DNA from: Spiroplasma endosymbiont of Atherix ibis | GTDB lineage: Bacteria > Bacillota_I > Bacilli_A > Mycoplasmatales > Mycoplasmataceae | DNA: 64,000 nt | Direction of reading: 5' to 3' | NCBI RefSeq assembly: GCF_964020005.1 | Contig: NZ_OZ026474.1 | Coordinates: 992,001 to 1,056,000 of the forward strand | Shown here: positions 1-11,250 of the stretch, one piece after another | Position numbering within the stretch: the first letter of the stretch is position 1 | How the letters are laid out: every line of letters starts with the position of its first letter | Position numbers and translations under genes: made by a program | The notes under the pieces: model-generated | Told to the model about the DNA's origin: nothing | The model's database searches: none | What the model saw: only the letters and a program-made list of their open reading frames with translations

Positions 1-745
1 CCATTTCTTTATCTCATGGTTGAATTGAACGTAAATCAATTAATTCAATTGTAATATCTGGATTTTTAGATTCCAATTCATCAATTGCTTTTTGACAATC
101 AACAGTTTGTGCTCCATAAGTTACAACTGTTAAATCATTTCCTTCTTGGATTTTAAAAGCTTTTCCTATTTCAACTGTATAGAATCCTTCAGGAACTTCT
201 TGTTTAAAAGCTCTATATAATTTTGTTGGTTCAAATACAATAACTGGATCTGTTGATTCAATTGCTGCAAGTAATAAACCTTTTGTATCATATGGTGTTG
301 AAGGACAAACAACTTTAATCCCTGGTGTATGTGCATACATTGCTTCCATAGCTTCAGAGTGCAATTCAAGAGCTCTAATTCCTCCACCCATTGGCATTCT
401 AATAACAACTGGTGTTGGGTATTTTCCTCTTGTTCTGTTTCTCATTCTACCCATATGCCCTAAAATATTTTGCAATGATGGTCATCCTAAACCTTCAAAT
501 TGTAATTCAACAACTGGTTTCATTTTATTAATAGCCATACCTAATGCAACTCCAGCAAAAACAGATTCAGAAATTGGAGCATCAAAACATCTTTTTTCTC
601 CAAATTTAGCCTGTAATCCTTCAGTAGCTCTAAAAACTCCACCTTCATAACCTGCATCTTCTCCATAAACTACTACATCATCTCATTTTTCCATGGCAAC
701 TTCAAGTGCTTCTGAAACTGCTTTAACATTATTTAAAACTTTCAT
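1..745 (-). CDS. pdhB: Pyruvate dehydrogenase E1 component, beta subunit (3' part missing)
   Basis: Beta chain of the thiamine-dependent E1 enzyme that decarboxylates pyruvate and passes the acetyl group to E2 lipoamide. The visible 248 residues start MKVLNNVKAVSEALEVA and carry the family stretches VVVYGEDAGYEGGVFRAT, FDAPISE and ELHSEAMEAMYAHTPGIKVV. TGA (Trp) occurs at least four times, so the mollicute code is required. The ATG overlaps the pdhA stop codon by one base (TAATG), and an AGGAGGG site lies inside the pdhA end, so translation of the two subunits is coupled. The gene runs off the left edge; the E2/E3 genes are probably just beyond it. Confidence 0.96.
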
Positions 746-1857
746 TAATGGTGCCCTCCTTTTGCAACTTCTGGATATTTAGCAAAAAATTCTTTTGCTT
801 CATTATATTGTTTTTCAAGATCTGGAGTTTTTTGAGCATATTGAAAATTAAAAATATCTTCTAAATCATATGATTTATTTGCTTCAGCTCAATCAAATTC
901 TGCTCTAATAAATTCATCTTGTTCTATATCTAATTTCTGTTGTTTTTTGTCATCTCATATGCCTTTTGAAATTAAGAATTTTTTCATTCTAATTAATGGT
1001 TCTTTAGTAAGAGCTTCTTCAAACTCTGATTTTGGTCTGTATATATCTGGATTATCTGAAGAAGAGTGAGCTCCCAATCTATAAGTATCACATTCAATAA
1101 ATACAGGTCCTTTTCCACTTCTTGCATATTCTACTGCCTCTGAAGCAACAGCATATACTGCCAATAAATCATTTCCATCAACTTTAACTGAAGGAATTCC
1201 TGATGCAATACCTTTTACAGCAATATTTATTGATTTTGTAGATTTTTTATAAGGTGTTGATATCGCTCATTTATTGTTTTCACAAATAAATACAACTGGT
1301 AATTCATGAATTTTAGCAAAGTTCATTGCTTCATAAGTTTCTCCTTCACTCATTCCCCCATCACCAGTAGTAGTTAAAGCAACTCCTCCAGTACCTTTAT
1401 ATTTTTCAGCAAAAGCAATACCTGTTGCTTGTGAAAATTGAGAACCAATAATAATATTTGGTGGTAGTGAATTTACACCTTCAGGTGACTGACCTCCATA
1501 TTCATTTCCCATTCAATAAAGCATAATATTTCTCATTGGCATTCCAACACTTAATCATGCTGCATTATTTCTATATCCTGAAGCAAATCAGTCTTTTCCT
1601 TTAATAATTGGTAAAGTATATCCTATTTCTGATGCTTCTTGCCCTGTTGATGAAAGAAATGATAGTAATCTTCCTTGTCTTTGCGCTTTATTTTGAAAAT
1701 CATCTTGTCTTCTTGAAATATTCATTAATTTGTAAGCTTCTATCATTTGTTTATCTGTCATTTCTGGCATTAATTTTTCATTTAGTATTTTTCCATCTTT
1801 ATCCACAATTTGAACTATTTCGTCTTTTAATGGATCAAATTTTCCTATAAATTTCAT
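745..1857 (-). CDS. pdhA: Pyruvate dehydrogenase E1 component, alpha subunit
   Basis: Alpha chain of E1, 370 residues, the usual length. The thiamine diphosphate motif is clear: GDGGMSEG followed about 25 residues later by ENNKW. The phosphorylation-loop region YRLGAHSSSDNPDIYR is also recognisable. The start ATG is preceded by GGAGGTAAAA, and that site overlaps the stop codon of lplA, so lplA-pdhA-pdhB forms one transcript. This places the lipoate-attaching ligase directly before the enzyme complex that needs lipoate. Several tryptophans are encoded by TGA. Confidence 0.97.
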
Positions 1858-1866
1858 TTTTACCTC

Positions 1867-2862
1867 CTATTGAATTAATAAGTTAAGAATGTCTTGAGTT
1901 GTAAACCCTTCACCAAACATTCCCTTAATATCTGAATTATCTAAAATTTTTTGTAATTCAAATGTCTCATACTTTGTATTGATTAAACTTTTTTCAAGTG
2001 ATTCTGTTCCTTGAAATCCTAAAAAGTCTCCATAGAACTTAGCTTCTTTAATAATTGCTTTTTCAATTTTTAAAAGAACTTCTACAGAACCTTTTCCTTC
2101 TAATCTTTGTTTATTTCTATAATCAAAATCTGCATTTTTTGCAAAATTTCAATCTGGATTTTTGAATTTATTCTCACTAAGAGTTTTAATTTCTTGTAAT
2201 TCTTCTTGAGATAACTCAATTGTTTTAATTTTATCTAAATACTTATATGTTTCAATTAATTTATCCATAAATGACTCAATATTAATTTTATTCTTTATTT
2301 CAGAATTTATATTTGTAACTCTAGCTGAAATAGATTTAATATTTTTTGAAAGAATTTTTGCTCTATCAACAGTTAAATATTTTGTTAACTTATCAAGATT
2401 TGCATTAAATAATATTGTTCCATGTTGTAAAAATCTATCTTCATATTTTCACATTGCATTTCCAGATATTTTTTTTCCATTTAGTTCAATATCATTTCTT
2501 CCAGAAAATTTTGCGGGAACGCCTAAATTATTTAAAGTTTTAATAACTGGTTCTAACATTGATGCAAATAACAAAACAGCTTTATTATCAACATCTGTAT
2601 AAATTATACTAAAATTTATATTTCCCAAATCGTGAAACACAGTTCCACCACCACTATTTCTTCTAACAATATTTACTAAATCTTTTTGTGCATTTTGAAG
2701 ATTGATTTCTCAAGCAGCATTTTGATTTCTTCCTACAACAATAGTATTGTCATTTTGTCATAAAAAAAGAATTGGCTCTTTGTATTTTTTTGCTTTTACA
2801 AAGTATTCTTCTGTGGCCAAGTTAAAAGTAGGATCAACACAAGAAGTTTTATAAATAAACAT
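1867..2862 (-). CDS. lplA: Lipoate-protein ligase A
   Basis: Attaches scavenged lipoate, through lipoyl-AMP, to lipoyl domains such as PDH E2. The 331 residues contain the LplA/BirA-fold motifs RRNSGGGTVFHDLGN (about residue 68) and the lysine motif NGKKISGNAMW. A C-terminal accessory domain of about 90 residues is present, as in bifunctional LplA proteins. It is first in the operon with pdhA and pdhB. The ATG is chosen because AGGAAGGTAGTG lies just upstream. The 178-base gap to the divergent HAD gene must hold promoters in both directions. Confidence 0.93.
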
Positions 2863-3040
2863 TAAACACTACCTTCCTATATAAATATATTCTAAAACTT
2901 TTATATGTTTTTTCCAAAATTTTTTTAAAGTATGAAAAAAAATTTCAAACACTTTTATAGTAAAAATATAATAAATGTTACTTATAGTTAAATAATTGAT
3001 TAAAAAACTATATAATTTATTTTAAAGGAGTTGAATATAT

Positions 3041-3913
3041 ATGCAACTACAACACTTATCTAAAAAAAGATTAATTCTAATAGATTTAGATGGAACTACT
3101 TTAATGTCTAATGGAGAAGAAATTCACCCAATTACAAAAGAGATATTAATAAAAGCAAGAAAAGAAGGGCATGAAGTTTGTATAATAACAGGTCGTCCAC
3201 ATAGAGCAAGTATCAGATTTTATAATGAGTTAGGTTTAACTACTCTTTTAACTAATTTTGATGGAGCTCATATACATGATCCAATAACAAAAAAATTTAA
3301 AAGAATCGTGTTTCCTATAAGTGAAGAAATAGTAAGTCAAATTATGAATCATAGAAAAATTAAAAGTTCTATTTCAAATATACTAGTTGAATCGTACAAT
3401 AAAGCAATGGTAAGAGAAAAAGACGAATTTGTAGAAAACTTTTTTCACTTAGATGATGTTGCTAATGATGAATATAAAGTAACAGATCCATATAAAAATT
3501 GAGAAGGTTCAGCAACTAACTTAGTTTTATTTATTGATACAGAAGATAATAGAGATGAAGTTTTAAGAGTTTTAGAAAAATTTAAAAACACAATCAAAAT
3601 TCAATCAGGAAATATCTATGGAAATTTAACAAACACTTCAAAATTAATGATTACTTTAACTAATAAAATAGTAAATAAAGGATTTGTAGCTGACATATTA
3701 GCTCAATATTACAATAAAGATATTAGAGATGTTATTGCTTTTGGAGATCAAATGAATGACTATGAAATGCTTCAAAAAGTTGGTTATGGAGTAGCTATGA
3801 AAAATGGAAGTCAGGAGTTAAAAAATATAGCAGCAGGTATTACAAATTTAACTAATAATGAAGGTGGCGTTGGAGAATACTTAGAAAAACTGTTAAGAGG
3901 ATTAGAAGTTTAA
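3041..3913 (+). CDS. Cof-type HAD-IIB phosphatase
   Basis: Haloacid-dehalogenase hydrolase of 290 residues. Motif I is LILIDLDGTTL (nucleophile and acid Asp at 16 and 18), motif II is CIITGRP, and the last acidic motif is FGDQMNDYEML near residue 235. The intervening cap fits the Cof/IIB subgroup, whose members dephosphorylate sugar phosphates or flavin/pyridoxal phosphates; the substrate cannot be read from sequence. AAAGGAG precedes the ATG, with a TATAAT hexamer at 3011-3016. It is a single-gene plus-strand unit ending in a strong hairpin terminator. Confidence 0.9.
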
Positions 3914-3936
3914 AAACTGGCTTTTGCCAGTTTTTT
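3912..3936. terminator. Bidirectional rho-independent terminator
   Basis: ACTGGC/GCCAGT stem flanked by A and T runs (3916-3921 with 3926-3931). It separates the convergent HAD and pepF genes and can act in both directions because the A-rich left flank becomes a T-run on the other strand. Confidence 0.85.
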
Positions 3937-5713
3937 ATTTTATTAATTTTTCTAATTCATCTATTAAATTATCAATTTCTTCAATCAAAGGCAAATAAGT
4001 ATTTTTATCTAAAAAATCTACTCCGACTTCTTTTAAAATTTCTAAAGGTTCTTTTGAACCTCCCATTTTTAAGAAATTAATTATATTATTTTTATATCCT
4101 AATTTGAAATCATTATAAAGTTTAAAACTTGCAACTAAATCTATTGCATACTTATAAACATAAAACGGTGATTGAAAGAAGTGAGAAATATAAGGCCATG
4201 AATAGTTTGATTCATCTTTATCTGCAAACTCATCATATCCAAACTCTTTTTGCTTTTGAACAAATAAATTCTTCAATGTTTCTGTAGTAATGGTTTTTTC
4301 TTCCTCAATTAATTTATGTGCACTATATTCAAAATCTGCAAATTGTATTTGTCTAAAAAAAGTTGAAATTAAATCAAATATTCTTTGTTGCAATAAGTAT
4401 TTTTTCTCCTCTACATCATTAGTATTTGAATATAAATATTCAAATAAAAGATGCTCATTAAATGTTGATGCTACTTCTGCCAAAATAATTGGATAATTAT
4501 TTAGAGGATAAACTTGAGATTCATCTGAAAATAAAGTATGAACAGAATGACCTATTTCATGTGCTAATGTACTTACTGAACCAAAAGTATCATCTCAATT
4601 CATTAATATTATTGGTTCAACACCATTACCCCCTGATGAATAAGCTCCATCTGATTTATTATCATCTTCATAATAATCTACTAAATTATCTTTAAAAGCT
4701 ATCTCCAGCTTATTAGAATAGTCCTTTCCTAAAACTTTCAAAGCTTTTTTTACAATTTCTTTTCCCTGTTCAACACTAAATTTTTTATTATAATTTTTAG
4801 CAATTTTTAATAATCTATCTGAAGAATTAAATTCTTTCAAATTATAAACCTTTTTAATTAATCTATTATATTTTCTAAATGACTCAATTGTTTCTTTTCC
4901 AAAATCAATTAACTTTAAATAAATGTTTTCATTAACTTGATCATCAAATAAATTCATTTCTAGAATTGATTTGTAATTTCTTACATTTTTATTTTCATAT
5001 TGTTCTTGAGCAATAGCTTCATATATTTTTGCAAAACTATGTTTTCTAGTAATAAAGTTTTTAAAATATAACTTTTGAGCTTCTTTTCTTTTTTCTTGAT
5101 CAATTTTAGGATCTGAATTTTCCATAATTTCTTTATAAAGAGAAGAACTTAATTCTTGCTCTTTATTTTGTCAAATTATTTTGCTTGTTTCTCTATCTGC
5201 ATAAGCAAGAGAATCATATAAATTTCCAACTGCATTTCTACTTCTTTCTAATTTACTCATTAATTCTTCTTGTGAACTTTCAAGAATATATTTTGTTGAT
5301 TTAAAAAAAGTTTTAAAATAATAATTATAATTTTCAAAATTACTTTCTTTTAATCAAACAAATACTTTTTCTTCACCAATTGCTTTTAGTTCATTTAATA
5401 AAAAAGAGGATTTAACTTTGGATTCTTGATAAAAATTATATAATATTGAACTCAATTCCTGGTTTTCATTATTTGCTTGATCAATATCAAATAAATGAGC
5501 ATATTGGCTTATTTTAGTTATTAATAAATCTTTTTCTTTTTTTAAGTTTAAGTACTTTAAAAAATTCTCCTTAATATCTAAAGTGTTTTTTAAATTGTAA
5601 ATACTTTCACATAAATCTTTAGCTTTTTTAATTTCATCTTTTCATTGTTGTGTATTTTTATATAAATTTGAAAAATCTCATTTATATTTATTATCAGCAT
5701 TTTTTCTTTTCAT
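3935..5713 (-). CDS. pepF: Oligoendopeptidase F
   Basis: Zinc metallopeptidase of the M3B family, 592 residues, which trims short peptides in the cytosol. The zinc motif HEIGH is near residue 383 within TLAHEIGHSVHTLFS, and the downstream metal-binding segment is EVASTFNEHLLFEYL. The N-terminal helical domain and overall length match PepF. TGA codons are used for Trp in several places, including NWDD just before the zinc site. The ATG at 5713 follows an A-rich leader with no strong Shine-Dalgarno. It ends in the terminator shared with the HAD gene. Confidence 0.95.
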
Positions 5714-5973
5714 AAAATTATTATATAAAATAAAAATTAAAAAGATAGAGATTTAATTTATTTTTAATGAATATATTTTAATATAATTTATTTATAAGTT
5801 AAATTGAAATGTTAAGAAACTAAAATAATTTAATTTTAGCTTTTTAAATAAAATCAAACAATATGTTTAAAACTTTATTATTTTTTTTATAATAACAATG
5901 AATTAACAAAAATTATTTACTAATAATTTTAAAAAATAATAAATTTTTATTTTGAGAAAGAAGTTTTTTTATA
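5714..5973. other. AT-rich intergenic gap
   Basis: About 260 bases between pepF and the decayed gene at 5974. I see only long A/T runs, no stem-loop with a T-tract and no reading frame with a ribosome binding site. It should hold the pepF promoter on the minus strand. Confidence 0.5.
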
Positions 5974-7158
5974 ATGGAAGATATAACTTATAGTGGAGAA
6001 AGAAGTTTTAAATATAAAAAAAATGTTTTATACAATAATGGAGAAATAGGTTATTCTATTTCTGATAAAGTTTTAAAAGCTGAAATTATAAAACAGATTC
6101 CTGTTTTTAAAACTTAAAAAGTATTAATTTTTATGTCTGATTTAATTCCTAATTTAAGTTATATAAGAAGACCACAAAATTTAAACTCTTTGAATTTAAA
6201 AAAGTTAAATGAATTTATAAATAAAAATAAAGAACTCTTAGAAAAAAAAGCAATTAATTCAATTAAAGAAAATAAGAGTTTTAATTTAATGAATAATACA
6301 GAGTTTGAAAGTTATTTTAATGTTCAATCAAGAAGTAATGAAATTGAATTTAGAAGACTTTTCACACCTATTGCACAAAAAAACATGATAGAACTTATAG
6401 TAGATCTTAAAAGTGGATTTGGAGATGATTTCATTTTAGAGAAAAAAGGTATGATAACTACAATTAAATCTAATAGAATTAAAAATTGATATTTTGATCA
6501 AAATCCTGCTGACTATATTTCTTTTTCATTAGAAAGCATAAAAGAAAAATTTTTTAGAATAAATAATACTCAATTTAAACATATGTATTTCACAATAGCT
6601 CCAATTTTGGCAACTCCAACATTAATTAATATGAATGCAAAAAGTTTAATTGCAACTACTCCAGAAATAAATATAAATAATTAACCTTCAACACATGTTT
6701 TAGAATCTATTATATATAAATTTTTGGATGATAACTATTAATTCACTTTATTTCAAAAAGAAAGTATTCTTGATTTAACTTTAATTGAAGAAAATGAAGG
6801 AATAAATATTTCAAATTTAAATGTAAATTATTTTAATAAAAATAGTCACACGGAATTTATAGTTAAAAAAACACCAGATGGAGATCAAAGAAATATTCCA
6901 GTTCAATACAATAATTTTTTAAGAACAGTTAATAAATTTTTCTTCCATTATATTGTTGTAAAAGATATGGATAATGCTTTATATCTTTACAATATTTTTA
7001 ATAATAAAAAATGACAAAACATAATGAAAAATAATTCTTTAATAGAACAAAATATGTTTTTTTCTCAAAATATAATAGGAATTTTTTCAAAAAATAAAAT
7101 ATCTTTAGATGAATTAAAAATTTTTAAAACTAAAATAACTTATCAAGAAACTTTTTAA
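5974..7158 (+). pseudogene. Nonsense-interrupted gene of unknown function (possible DUF3137-like)
   Basis: One continuous reading frame of about 395 codons, beginning MEDITYSGERSFKYKK and ending KITYQETF, broken only by three in-frame TAA codons at 6115, 6682 and 6736. No indel is needed to read it through, and Trp is encoded by TGA. The longest open piece (6133-6684) contains FESYFNVQSRSNEIEFRRL followed by FTP. That layout weakly recalls DUF3137 proteins of mollicutes, in which a Tyr/Ser-rich stretch precedes an LTPxF helix; this is a guess. It lies alone on the plus strand between minus-strand peptidase genes. Confidence 0.6.
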
Positions 7159-7249
7159 TTAAAATATATATAAAATAAATAAAATATATACTATATCTTT
7201 TATTTAGAAATTGTTTTAAAAAATTTTTTTTATTAAAAGAAAATAATAA

Positions 7250-7275
7250 TTAAAAAACCGAATAAAATTATTCGG
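7250..7275 (-). terminator. Terminator of pepA
   Basis: Perfect 8-bp stem CCGAATAA/TTATTCGG with a two-base loop (7258-7275). On the minus strand the stem is followed by a run of six T. It lies about 80 bases beyond the aminopeptidase stop codon. Confidence 0.8.
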
Positions 7276-7352
7276 ATTAAAATTATTTTATTTATCATTT
7301 GATAAATTTTTTTATTTTATAATACCTTAAATTAAGATATTTTTAACTCAAA

Positions 7353-8690
7353 CTATTTTTTTAATAGTTCAAACATTGCTCTTAACATAGGTGCTCTACC
7401 ACGTTTGTTAATATCTGCAGTTGATGCAATATCTAAGTGAATAAAGTCTTTTCCCTCAGCAAATGAATCTAAGAATGCTGCAGCTGTTGAAGAACCTGCT
7501 TGTCTTCCTGGTTCTGAGTTAGCTAAATCAGCAACTTTTGAACATTGCATTGCTTTTAAATGGTCTTTAATAACTGGCATTCTTCATACTGATTCTTGTG
7601 CTTTAGCAGCAGCTTTATCAAATTCTCCATAGAATGAATCACTTGTTGAAAATGTTCCTGTAAATCATTTTCCTAATGCAACATCAATTGCTCCTGTTAA
7701 AGTTGCAACAGTAATTGCTCTATCAGCTTTGGCATTTCTTACAGCATAAGTAATACCATCAGCTAATACTAATCTTCCTTCTGCATCAGTATTTGTAATT
7801 TCTACAGTTTTTCCATTCATTGATTTAATAACTGATTCTGTTAAAGTTGCTTTTCCACCAATTCTGTTATCTGTTAATAAACCAATTGATACTACATTAG
7901 TTTTTACTTTTGCTTTTGCAAGTGCCATAACTGTTGAAGAAACAATTGCAGCTCCCGACATATCAAATTTCATATTTTCAATAAAGTTAGATGGTTTTAA
8001 ATTATATCCTCCACTATCAAAAGTAATTCCTTTTCCTACTAAAGCAGTTCTTTTTTGAGATGGATCTGAGTTATACTCCATTACAACTACTCTAGCTTCT
8101 ACATTACTTCCTGCATTAACTGATAGTAATAATCCCATACCCATTTCTTCAATTTGTTTTTTGTCATATACAGTAACTTTTACATCAATTAATTCTTTTG
8201 CTTTTTCAACTAATCTATTTGCAATTTCAACTGATGTACCAATGTTTGGTGGTAAATCTTGTAAGTCTCTTGCAAAATCCATATATTCAATTTTAATTAT
8301 TGATACTTCATAAATTGAAGTATATTTTTTATCAAAAATAAAGTTAATTGATTTTGGATCTGTTGATTTTTGTTTATAATCTAAATCTTTGTGTGAAGCA
8401 AAAGCTATTGCTTCTACAACAGTTTGAAATGGTTCTTCAGCTTTTTCAAATTTAGATACGAATGAATCAACATTTATATTTAAATCATATTTATTTGATT
8501 TAATAAATGATTCTAATGAGTTTCATAAATCTTTAAGACAAGATTTTTCTTCTACAAAATAATAAATTGTTTTATCTTCACTTATTAATGATGCTGCTCC
8601 ATTTTCTTTTAAAACTAATTCACTAACTTTATCTTTTGAACTTACAGCTTTTAAAGTTAATGTAAATTGTTTTTCGTTATTTGTTATCAT
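7353..8690 (-). CDS. pepA: Leucyl aminopeptidase (M17 family)
   Basis: Cytosolic dizinc aminopeptidase releasing N-terminal residues from peptides. At 445 residues it is slightly shorter than enterobacterial PepA because the N-terminal domain is small. The M17 signature NTDAEGRLVLADGI is present near residue 300. Metal and catalytic segments GKGITFDSGGYNLKP and MKFDMSGAA precede it, and VATLTGAIDVALG follows. AAAGGAG sits before the ATG. With pepF next door this is a local pair of peptide-degrading enzymes, although a pseudogene separates them. Confidence 0.96.
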
Positions 8691-8738
8691 ATAAATTCTC
8701 CTTTTTATTTACAAAAATATAATATCACCTTTTTTTAA

Positions 8739-9326
8739 TTAGTTTATTTGAAACTTAATTTTACAATTTTTATTTTTACATATTCCATATAGTATTAAAT
8801 GAATGTAATCTTTATTTTTGTCATAAGAAAGAGAACCTTTAACTAAACCGTGTCCATTTGGACATCTCAATTTTCTATTTACTAACTTTGTATTTAAAGA
8901 GAAGTGTTTCGATTTTGTTGTATATATATAATATGTTTCTTTTTTTAATCTATTATTTTGATTTTCTATCTCCTCTAAAAAAACAAAATTAATATCTCTA
9001 ATACTTTCTATTCTTTTATTCATAATTGAATACATTTTGTTTTTTTTATTAATATATCCTTTTATATGTTGATTAAATCTTTCTTTGACATTTACAGATT
9101 CACCAATATAGCAAAATTTCAATCTATTATTTACTATAGAATATAAAAGATAAACACCTGCTTTATTATTATCAATTTCGTTTAGTTCATTAAATTTTAA
9201 TTTTTTTCTATTTTCTAAAAGTTTATTAATAATTTCAAGTATATAAATTTCAGATAAAATTTTAACATCCAAACTAGTAGAATTTTTTATTTTAGATATA
9301 ATTTTAAATTGATCACTTATTTTCAT
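8739..9326 (-). CDS. GIY-YIG nuclease-domain protein with C-terminal Cys/His cluster
   Basis: 195 residues. An N-terminal helical part is followed by a GIY-YIG domain: GVYLLYS (57-63), CYIGES (72-77), the catalytic Arg in NVKERFNQH (Arg83) and the distal Glu in RLKKETYYIY (Glu130). The C-terminus holds CPNGHG and CKNKNC, which could form a zinc ribbon. Known GIY-YIG proteins include UvrC, homing endonucleases and stand-alone phage or mobile-element nucleases. The zinc-like tail and small size fit the last class better than UvrC. The 48-base gap to pepA leaves operon membership open. Substrate unknown. Confidence 0.75.
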   Translation of the reverse strand: MKISDQFKIISKIKNSTSLDVKILSEIYILEIINKLLENRKKLKFNELNEIDNNKAGVYLLYSIVNNRLKFCYIGESVNVKERFNQHIKGYINKKNKMYSIMNKRIESIRDINFVFLEEIENQNNRLKKETYYIYTTKSKHFSLNTKLVNRKLRCPNGHGLVKGSLSYDKNKDYIHLILYGICKNKNCKIKFQIN

Positions 9327-9514
9327 AAAACTTCCTTTATAAAATTATTATAAAGTAAAAAATATTATTAAATAATTTTCAAAAAAATGTCTATAATTTA
9401 ATACTTTCTTGTTTAACTTATAAATTTTGTTTTAAATGTTTTTCTTTTTTCAATAAATACATAATGATAATCCTTATAAATCCTCTAATCACTATTAAAA
9501 TCATTAAATATTGA

Positions 9515-9543
9515 TAAGCTATTTAATAATTGTAAATAGCTTA
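9515..9543. repeat. Perfect 11-bp inverted repeat
   Basis: TAAGCTATTTA (9515-9525) and TAAATAGCTTA (9533-9543) flank a 7-base loop in an otherwise featureless AT-rich gap. It could be a terminator for an extinct gene or a regulatory hairpin. Confidence 0.5.
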
Positions 9544-9643
9544 TATTTTAGCTTTAATTTTATACTTAATCTAAAAAAGAACTAATTTAATTATCAAAAT
9601 TATGCACGAAGAAAAACAATTTTACATTAATTTGTTCTTTTCA

Positions 9644-9817
9644 TTAATTTAAGAAACTTTTAATCTCTTTATAAGTTAAACTTCTAATAATTTTATTTAA
9701 ATTACCAATTCTTTTAAAATTGTAATTATAAAAAATATTATTTTCTTATCTTTTTATGATTCTAATTTCAAATTTTAGACACTTAAAAATTTTTAAAATA
9801 TCTTCAAAATTTATCAT
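9644..9817 (-). pseudogene. Remnant of a small protein gene with an in-frame TAA
   Basis: A 58-codon frame starting MINFEDILKIFKCLKFEIR and ending TYKEIKSFLN is open apart from one TAA at 9746-9748. No Shine-Dalgarno is obvious. I cannot assign a family. The rest of the 9327-9860 gap shows no other frame that reads as protein. Confidence 0.35.
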
Positions 9818-9860
9818 TTTATCTATTTATAAAGACCTAAAACCTATATATGTTACTAAA

Positions 9861-9906
9861 AAAATAAAAAATCTTTGTATATAAAATATATACAAAGATT
9901 TTTTTT
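9861..9906. terminator. Terminator of tuf
   Basis: A 14-bp perfect stem (9870-9883 with 9887-9900) with an AAA loop is flanked by A- and T-runs on both sides. It stands about 45 bases beyond the EF-Tu stop codon. Confidence 0.85.
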
Positions 9907-9947
9907 AATTTTAAAAAACTTATTTTGTTTTTTATATATTTTTTAAA

Positions 9948-11135
9948 TTATTGAACGATTGAAACAACTGTTCCAGCACCAATAGTTCTTCCACCTTCAC
10001 GGATTGAGAATTTTGTACCTTGTTCAACAGCAATTGGTTTAATTAATTCAACAACTAATTCAACGTTATCTCCAGGCATAACCATATCTGTTCCATTTGG
10101 TAAATGAACTTCTCCAGTAACGTCTGTAGTTCTAAAATAGAATTGAGGACGGTATTTGTTAAAGAATGGTTTGTGTCTTCCACCTTCTTCTTGTGTTAAA
10201 GCATAAACTGATGCATTTAATTTTGTATGAGGTTTAATTGTTCCTGGTTTTGCAAGAACTTGTCCACGTTCGATGTCGTTTCTGTCAACCCCTCTTAATA
10301 ATGCTCCAACGTTATCTCCAGCTTCAGCAAAGTCTAATAATTTTCTAAACATTTCTAATCCTGTAACAACAACTTTTTTACTATTTTCTACTAATCCAAC
10401 AATTTCAACTTCGTCGTTAACTTTAACAACTCCTCTTTCAACTCTTCCAGTTGCAACAGTTCCACGCCCTGTAATTGTAAATACATCTTCTATAGGCATT
10501 AAGAATGTTTTATCTGTATCACGAGTTGGTGTTGGGATGTATTCATCAACTGCAGACATTAATTCTTCTACTTTTTCAACTCATTTAGCATCTCCATTTA
10601 ATGCTCCTAAAGCTGATCCACGAATAACTGGTGCTCCATCTCCATCGAAGTCATATGCAGATAATAAATCTCTAACTTCCATTTCAACTAAATCAATTAA
10701 TTCTTCATCATCTACCATATCACATTTATTTAAAAATACTGCGATTGCTGGTACTCCAACTTGTCTTGATAATAGGATGTGTTCTCTTGTTTGAGGCATT
10801 GGTCCATCAGTTGCAGCAACAACTAGGATTCCTCCATCCATTTGCGCAGCTCCTGTAATCATGTTTTTAACATAATCGGCATGACCTGGACAGTCTACGT
10901 GTGCGTAGTGTCTTTTATCTGTTTTATATTCAACGTGAGAAGTATTAATAGTAATACCTCTTTCTCTTTCTTCTGGTGCATTATCAATATTTGCATAATC
11001 TTTGAATTCTGCTCCACCTTTTGCTGCTAATACTTTTGTAATTGCAGCTGTTAAAGTAGTTTTACCGTGGTCAACGTGTCCGATTGTTCCAATGTTAACG
11101 TGAGGTAAACTACGGTCAAATGCTTCTTTTGCCAT
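9948..11135 (-). CDS. tuf: Elongation factor Tu
   Basis: GTPase that carries aminoacyl-tRNA to the ribosomal A site; 395 residues, the standard length. G1 is [10 protein letters not shown]3 is [12 protein letters not shown] and G4 is NKCD, followed by the two beta-barrel domains ending [17 protein letters not shown]. One Trp (TGA) interrupts a naive standard-code reading near 10579. AAGGAATG precedes the ATG. It is the last gene of the str cluster but has its own promoter in the 115-base gap after fusA and its own terminator. Confidence 0.99.
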
Positions 11136-11188
11136 GTTTTTTTCATTCCTTCCATTTGGTTTTTATTTATTTTATTGCGACCAAGTGT

Positions 11189-11224
11189 CCTAATAATTAT
11201 AAATAGATTTTGTTTAAAGTACAA
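11189..11224 (-). promoter_or_regulatory. Predicted sigma-A-type promoter of tuf
   Basis: Minus strand: TTGTAC at 11219-11224, a 17-base spacer, then TATAAT at 11196-11201. About 50-60 bases of leader precede the tuf start, including an imperfect GACAC/GGTC element. The separate promoter lets EF-Tu be made in excess over EF-G. Confidence 0.75.
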
Positions 11225-11250
11225 TATTTTTTTAATTTGATAAATAGGTA

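Noticed and set aside
1608-1850. Plus-strand hydrophobic frame opposite pdhA
   Set aside because: Mirror of the PdhA N-terminus; no start signals.
10273-10794. Long plus-strand open frame inside tuf
   Set aside because: It is antisense to a highly conserved gene, has no ribosome site and is Ser/Thr/Pro-rich only because it mirrors EF-Tu codons.
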